This document shows positions 61,701 through 64,000 of a stretch of 64,000 nucleotides of DNA, in pieces; the stretch's first letter is position 1, and each line of letters starts with the position of its first letter. Source of the stretch: Strigamia acuminata (Eukaryota > Arthropoda > Chilopoda > Geophilomorpha > Linotaeniidae); the NCBI GenBank assembly GCA_949358305.1, contig OX442320.1:8572259-8636258 (forward strand), in the 5' to 3' direction. A program made the translations under genes and the position numbers. The notes under the pieces were generated by a model that had not been told where the DNA came from, did no database searches, and worked only from the letters and a program-made list of their open reading frames with translations.

Positions 61701-62105
61701 AAGAGACGATAATGCTGAGAGGAATGCGTTACCATCCTATCGACATAGAGAATTCGGTCATCAGATGCCACAAAAAGATCGCAGAATGGTCGTGACGCTT
61801 TGAATTGTTGTTTTTGTTGTTTTTGTTTAATTTTTGTTTTGTTTTTTTGCAGTGCTGTGTTCACGTGGACTAATTTGCTGGTGGTGGTGGTGGAGTTGGA
61901 CGGGAATGAAACCGAGGCTCTCGATTTGGTTCCTTTGGTGACTAATTGCGTGTTGGAGGAGCATCAGTTGATTGTGGGCGTGGTTGTAGTCGTGGATCCC
62001 GGTGTTGTGCCCATAAACTCGCGCGGGGAGAAGCAAAGGATGCATTTGCGAGACGGTTTTCTTGCGGATCAACTTGACCCCATTTACGTGGCTTATAACA
62101 TGTGA
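47817..62105 (+). CDS. DIP2: Disco-interacting protein 2
   Basis: Large protein with an N-terminal DMAP1-binding domain and two adenylate-forming (AMP-binding, FAAL-like) domains; implicated in neuronal morphology and in diacylglycerol handling. Exon 1 (47817-47901) encodes LPDDIREKLAELELELSEG. After a 5-kb intron, exon 2 (52906-52983) reads GDITQKGYEKKRARLLNPYL. Then Ser-rich linkers; ASKIQQLLNTLKRP-like AKIQQLLNTLKRPKRKPLPE; first adenylation domain (GDRVALVYPNNDPISFMSAF, VPVPIEVPLTRRDAG, TCNYTEGE, SLSSLRML-like NLNSLRMLLVADGANPW); second domain (HKRAERVGCLLLEKGKLNTG, YLDFSVSTTGMLAGIK, PRAVSTSFGCRVNVGICLQG, ARTGYLGFLRRTE). It ends SRGEKQRMHLRDGFLADQLD...YNM. Full length, about 1,500 residues, no disruption. 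Contains several intronic repeats. Confidence 0.96.
48259..48277. repeat. Poly-G tract, 19 bases
   Basis: Uninterrupted G19 followed by TATTGGGGGG, in DIP2 intron 1. It could form a G-quadruplex and is a likely spot for assembly length error. Confidence 0.9.
48990..49610. repeat. About 30-bp minisatellite in DIP2 intron 1
   Basis: Roughly 18 units combining AATTTCAGCAAAAATTGACC with ATTTCTATGCT or ATTTTGTGCA. No ORF. Confidence 0.9.
50006..50326. other. GC-richer, both-strand-open island in DIP2 intron 1
   Basis: Open on plus for 107 codons (no ATG at the start) and on minus for about 84 codons from a TTGCAG acceptor-like site near 50310 down to a TGA at 50041. The minus reading (TKANTRDRRAVNTTFESAAK onward) looks slightly more protein-like. 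No family recognised. It could be a nested gene fragment or chance. Confidence 0.25.
50327..51626. other. DIP2 intron 1, no gene supported
   Basis: Short open frames on both strands at 50806-51505 have no recognisable domains. Base composition rises in GC and CpG from about 51400, towards the candidate alternative first exon. Confidence 0.35.
51627..51690 (+). CDS. Candidate alternative first exon of DIP2
   Basis: ATG at 51627 opens MTANSATFADQLRGARPF (21 codons plus one base) and ends at a consensus GTGAGT donor at 51691. Length 64 gives phase 1, the same as the upstream exon 1 (85 nt), so joining to exon 2 at 52906 yields ...SLNGDITQKGYEKK in frame. The surrounding 250 bp are GC- and CpG-rich, as expected for a promoter. 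The transcript would lack the LELELSEG part of the DMAP1-binding domain. Confidence 0.5.
55045..55375. repeat. AT-rich minisatellite in DIP2 intron
   Basis: Units combining GAAAAATGAAGAAAAAAATT with ATGAAAATGTC, four clear copies at 55200-55370 and looser ones before. Confidence 0.85.
57107..57280. mobile_element. MITE-like element in DIP2 intron
   Basis: Left TACCGCTTTGAATTAACGCC (57107) and right GGGCGTTTATTTGAAGCGGT (57259-57278) are inverted repeats of about 25 bp. The interior repeats TTGGTGATTTTTTG/TTAGTGATTTTC, the motif that is expanded into the CNPPD1 minisatellite. Confidence 0.75.
59230..59815. repeat. 20-bp minisatellite, about 28 units, in DIP2 intron
   Basis: Unit TTTTGGGTATTTTACTTATT with TTATTTTATTTA variants. 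It lies between the exon ending DDESDNAKK and the exon FQFISEILRWRSQTT. All three plus frames are open through it, which is a repeat artefact. Confidence 0.95.
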
Positions 62106-63292
62106 ACAAACAAATTCTGCCCCTTGATACGGTCGGATTATTTCTCGTCGATTCGCATCGTGGATGATGCATCGCCATTTTGGTTTTTTGGTCCCATTTT
62201 AGGGGACTTTTTTATGTTTAGCTCAAAATCTAATCTTTTTATGTTTGTTTTTGTTATTTTTATTTTTTAAATTGTATTGATTTTTTTATTCTGGAAAGGA
62301 ATTGTGGACGTGTGAAATTGTGATAGTTAAATTGAGTGGGGAGAGTGAGAGAAAAGGGAGAATTTTTTTTATGGATTCATTTTTTCACATAAGTGACTGT
62401 GATTGTTTGTTTTCTCCATTTTGTTTGTATTTTTTTAAGGGAAAAAAAAAATTGCACTCAAACAATATTTCTGTAATATATTCATGAAAACTAATCCAAA
62501 CTTACTGCCATTCTGACGAGAAAGTTGCAGCTGGTGAAAAATAATTATATTACATTCCGAAAATGCTTTTTCGATTGTTTTTTTTTGTATTTTTCGTTTG
62601 TTTTTTAAATTTTAAATTCAGAATTTTGGAAGAGAGAAACCATTTGGGACGTGAAAAGAACATATCAAAATAAATGTTTGTTCGTTTTGGTTTTTTTGGT
62701 ATTGTTTATTTTCTATTTGGTTATTTTAATGTTTTGTGTTGCAATAGCTTCGTTTGTATTTTTTTTTCACCCTCAGGAAGTTGTCTAAAACAATACTAGT
62801 CAGTATACAGCCAAGTAAAAAGCAAATGTTTGTTTTTTGTTTGGGGAATTTAATGGTTTTTTTGTTTTGTTTTGTTTTTTTTTTAATTTTTTTTATTTGA
62901 AATTGAATTGAACTTGTGAACAACTTTGTTTAGCGTGTGCGTGTGTACATAGAAATATAAATATTAATGAAATTTCTTATTGTATCATAATAAAATATGC
63001 TCTAGAGCTTTAGATGTATATAATGGGTCGTTTATTCCGAAAGTTAGAATCAACTTGGACACAAAAACGAGGGACATTTTCTTGTTTTTAACTTCTAGCA
63101 CTCGTGATTACTGTGATGAAACGAGTGCTCATTTATTTGGAAAATGAAACAAAAATGCAGAATTTGCTATGAAATTATAAAACCGTGAATCCTTTCTTTC
63201 AGCTCTTATTTTATTTCAAACAAATATTTGAAATATTTACAAAACCTCCATTTTTAACATCTACTACTGCCATCTGTCGAGCACAAACATGG
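62106..63292 (+). other. DIP2 3' UTR and gap to BBS9
   Basis: T-rich, no ORF supported. AATAAA near 62989 (CATAATAAAATATG) is the best DIP2 polyadenylation signal, giving a 3' UTR of about 0.9 kb. An earlier AATAAA occurs near 62670. Confidence 0.45.
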
Positions 63293-63306
63293 GTCGCCAT
63301 GGCAAC
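63293..63306. promoter_or_regulatory. RFX X-box upstream of BBS9
   Basis: GTCGCCATGGCAAC matches the X-box form GTNNCC-AT-RGNAAC, a near-perfect inverted repeat, 98 bp upstream of the BBS9 ATG. RFX/DAF-19 factors use X-boxes at this distance to switch on ciliary genes, including BBS genes. Confidence 0.75.
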
Positions 63307-63403
63307 TATTTATTTTCATCGCTTCGGAAAACAACCAATTGTAGATCTAAATCAAAAATAATCGAAGAAAAATGGACTAGAAATTACAACCAAGCTTCAA
63401 CGA

Positions 63404-64000
63404 ATGTCTTTATTCAAGGTTCGCGAATTGTGGTCAGCGAAGTGTGGCCACAACGAGAATTTTGAGTGCAGGGCGATTTGTATAGCAAACATCGACAACC
63501 ACATCGATGGAACAGGTTAGAAATAATAAAAAATTAAATCAAATTAAATGATAACTAATTATATTATTTATTATTTCTAGATAAATTGGTCGTTGGAAGT
63601 GTCGAAGGAGTGCTCCGTGCGTTTGCGCCGAGAGTTACCACGAGCAGCACAGACGATGGATCCAATTCTGGGTTCCGTCCCGACGACCTTCTCCTCGAGG
63701 CCCAACTCAATCATCCCATTCTCCAGTTACAAGCTGGAAAATATTCAGGGTTATTAACGGAAATAATAATTTCAATTCATAAATCTGCGGTTATAATTAG
63801 ACGGTCGTAATTTTTAACTGTTTTCCATCTCGTTTTTCCAGAGTGAAAGAAGCTCTTAGTTTGGCTGTTTTGCATCCGAAGAAACTCGCCGTTTACAACG
63901 TTTCTGGTGCGAATAATAAATGTTTTAATTATTGTGTTTTGACGTTAGAAAAATGCTTTGTTTTGCAGTGATTTCGGGAGCGGTTGATCATGGTACTTAT
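63404..64000 (+). CDS. BBS9: Bardet-Biedl syndrome 9 protein (PTHB1), N-terminal part
   Basis: BBSome subunit, needed for ciliary membrane trafficking. Exons 63404-63515, 63581-63749, 63842-63906 and 63969 onward. The start MSLFKVRELWSAKCG is very like the family start MSLFKARDWW. Then CIANIDNHIDGTDKLVVGSV, EGVLRAFAPR, DLLLEAQLNHPILQLQAGKY, LAVLHPKKLAVYNVSV and GAVDHGTY, the first blades of the N-terminal beta-propeller. Most of the gene lies beyond the window end. Confidence 0.9.

Overview
The window is 64 kb of a nuclear genome from an invertebrate animal. Genes are split by many short, AT-rich GT-AG introns (often about 60 bp) and sit on both strands. The products are animal proteins: MYBBP1A, Rab35, major vault protein, the MiDAC subunit DNTTIP1, RAD51C, CNPPD1, LETMD1, mitochondrial GPD2, SEC61-beta, importin-beta, ERp44, AAMP, DIP2 and BBS9. 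Some low-complexity DNA around 13.1 kb resembles a CCTAA (TTAGG) telomere unit, which leans towards arthropods, but I cannot name the species or phylum from sequence alone. All gene names come from recalled family sequence patterns, not database searches.

Layout. 1-8.1 kb: the 3' part of MYBBP1A, Rab35, and the vault shell protein MVP on the minus strand. 8.1-22.1 kb: a heavily rearranged accessory block. It holds a 3.1-kb array of a 9-bp unit, telomere-like repeats, three decayed copies of an unrecognised gene, the intact DNTTIP1 gene, a copia-derived ORF with two retropepsin-type domains, and duplicated pieces of DNTTIP1 and RAD51C. 21.6-35.2 kb: RAD51C, CNPPD1, an LDLa/EB-repeat protein, LETMD1, GPD2 and SEC61B. 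36-45 kb: KPNB1 with a long 3' UTR, then ERP44. 45.3-62.1 kb: AAMP and the large DIP2 gene with a 5-kb first intron. 63.4 kb onward: the start of BBS9, which runs off the window.

Arrangement. Several pairs look divergent with a short shared upstream region: RAD51C/CNPPD1 (331 bp), LETMD1/GPD2 (540 bp), AAMP/DIP2 (401 bp). Others converge: Rab35/MVP, DNTTIP1/RAD51C, CNPPD1/LDLa protein, GPD2/SEC61B, ERP44/AAMP. The genes are mostly unrelated housekeeping functions and do not form one pathway.

Most unusual points: (1) a single-exon 356-residue minus-strand ORF with two tandem copia-type DSG protease domains and no integrase or reverse transcriptase; (2) duplication of the DNTTIP1/RAD51C tail-to-tail junction, with reciprocal decay, so that each gene keeps one good copy of its end; (3) a near-perfect 9-bp satellite inside an insertion flanked by about 92-bp direct repeats; (4) a family of inverted-repeat-bounded elements, some carrying 20-bp minisatellites, in introns and a 3' UTR; (5) probable alternative exons in GPD2 (C-terminus) and DIP2 (N-terminus); (6) a consensus RFX X-box just upstream of BBS9.
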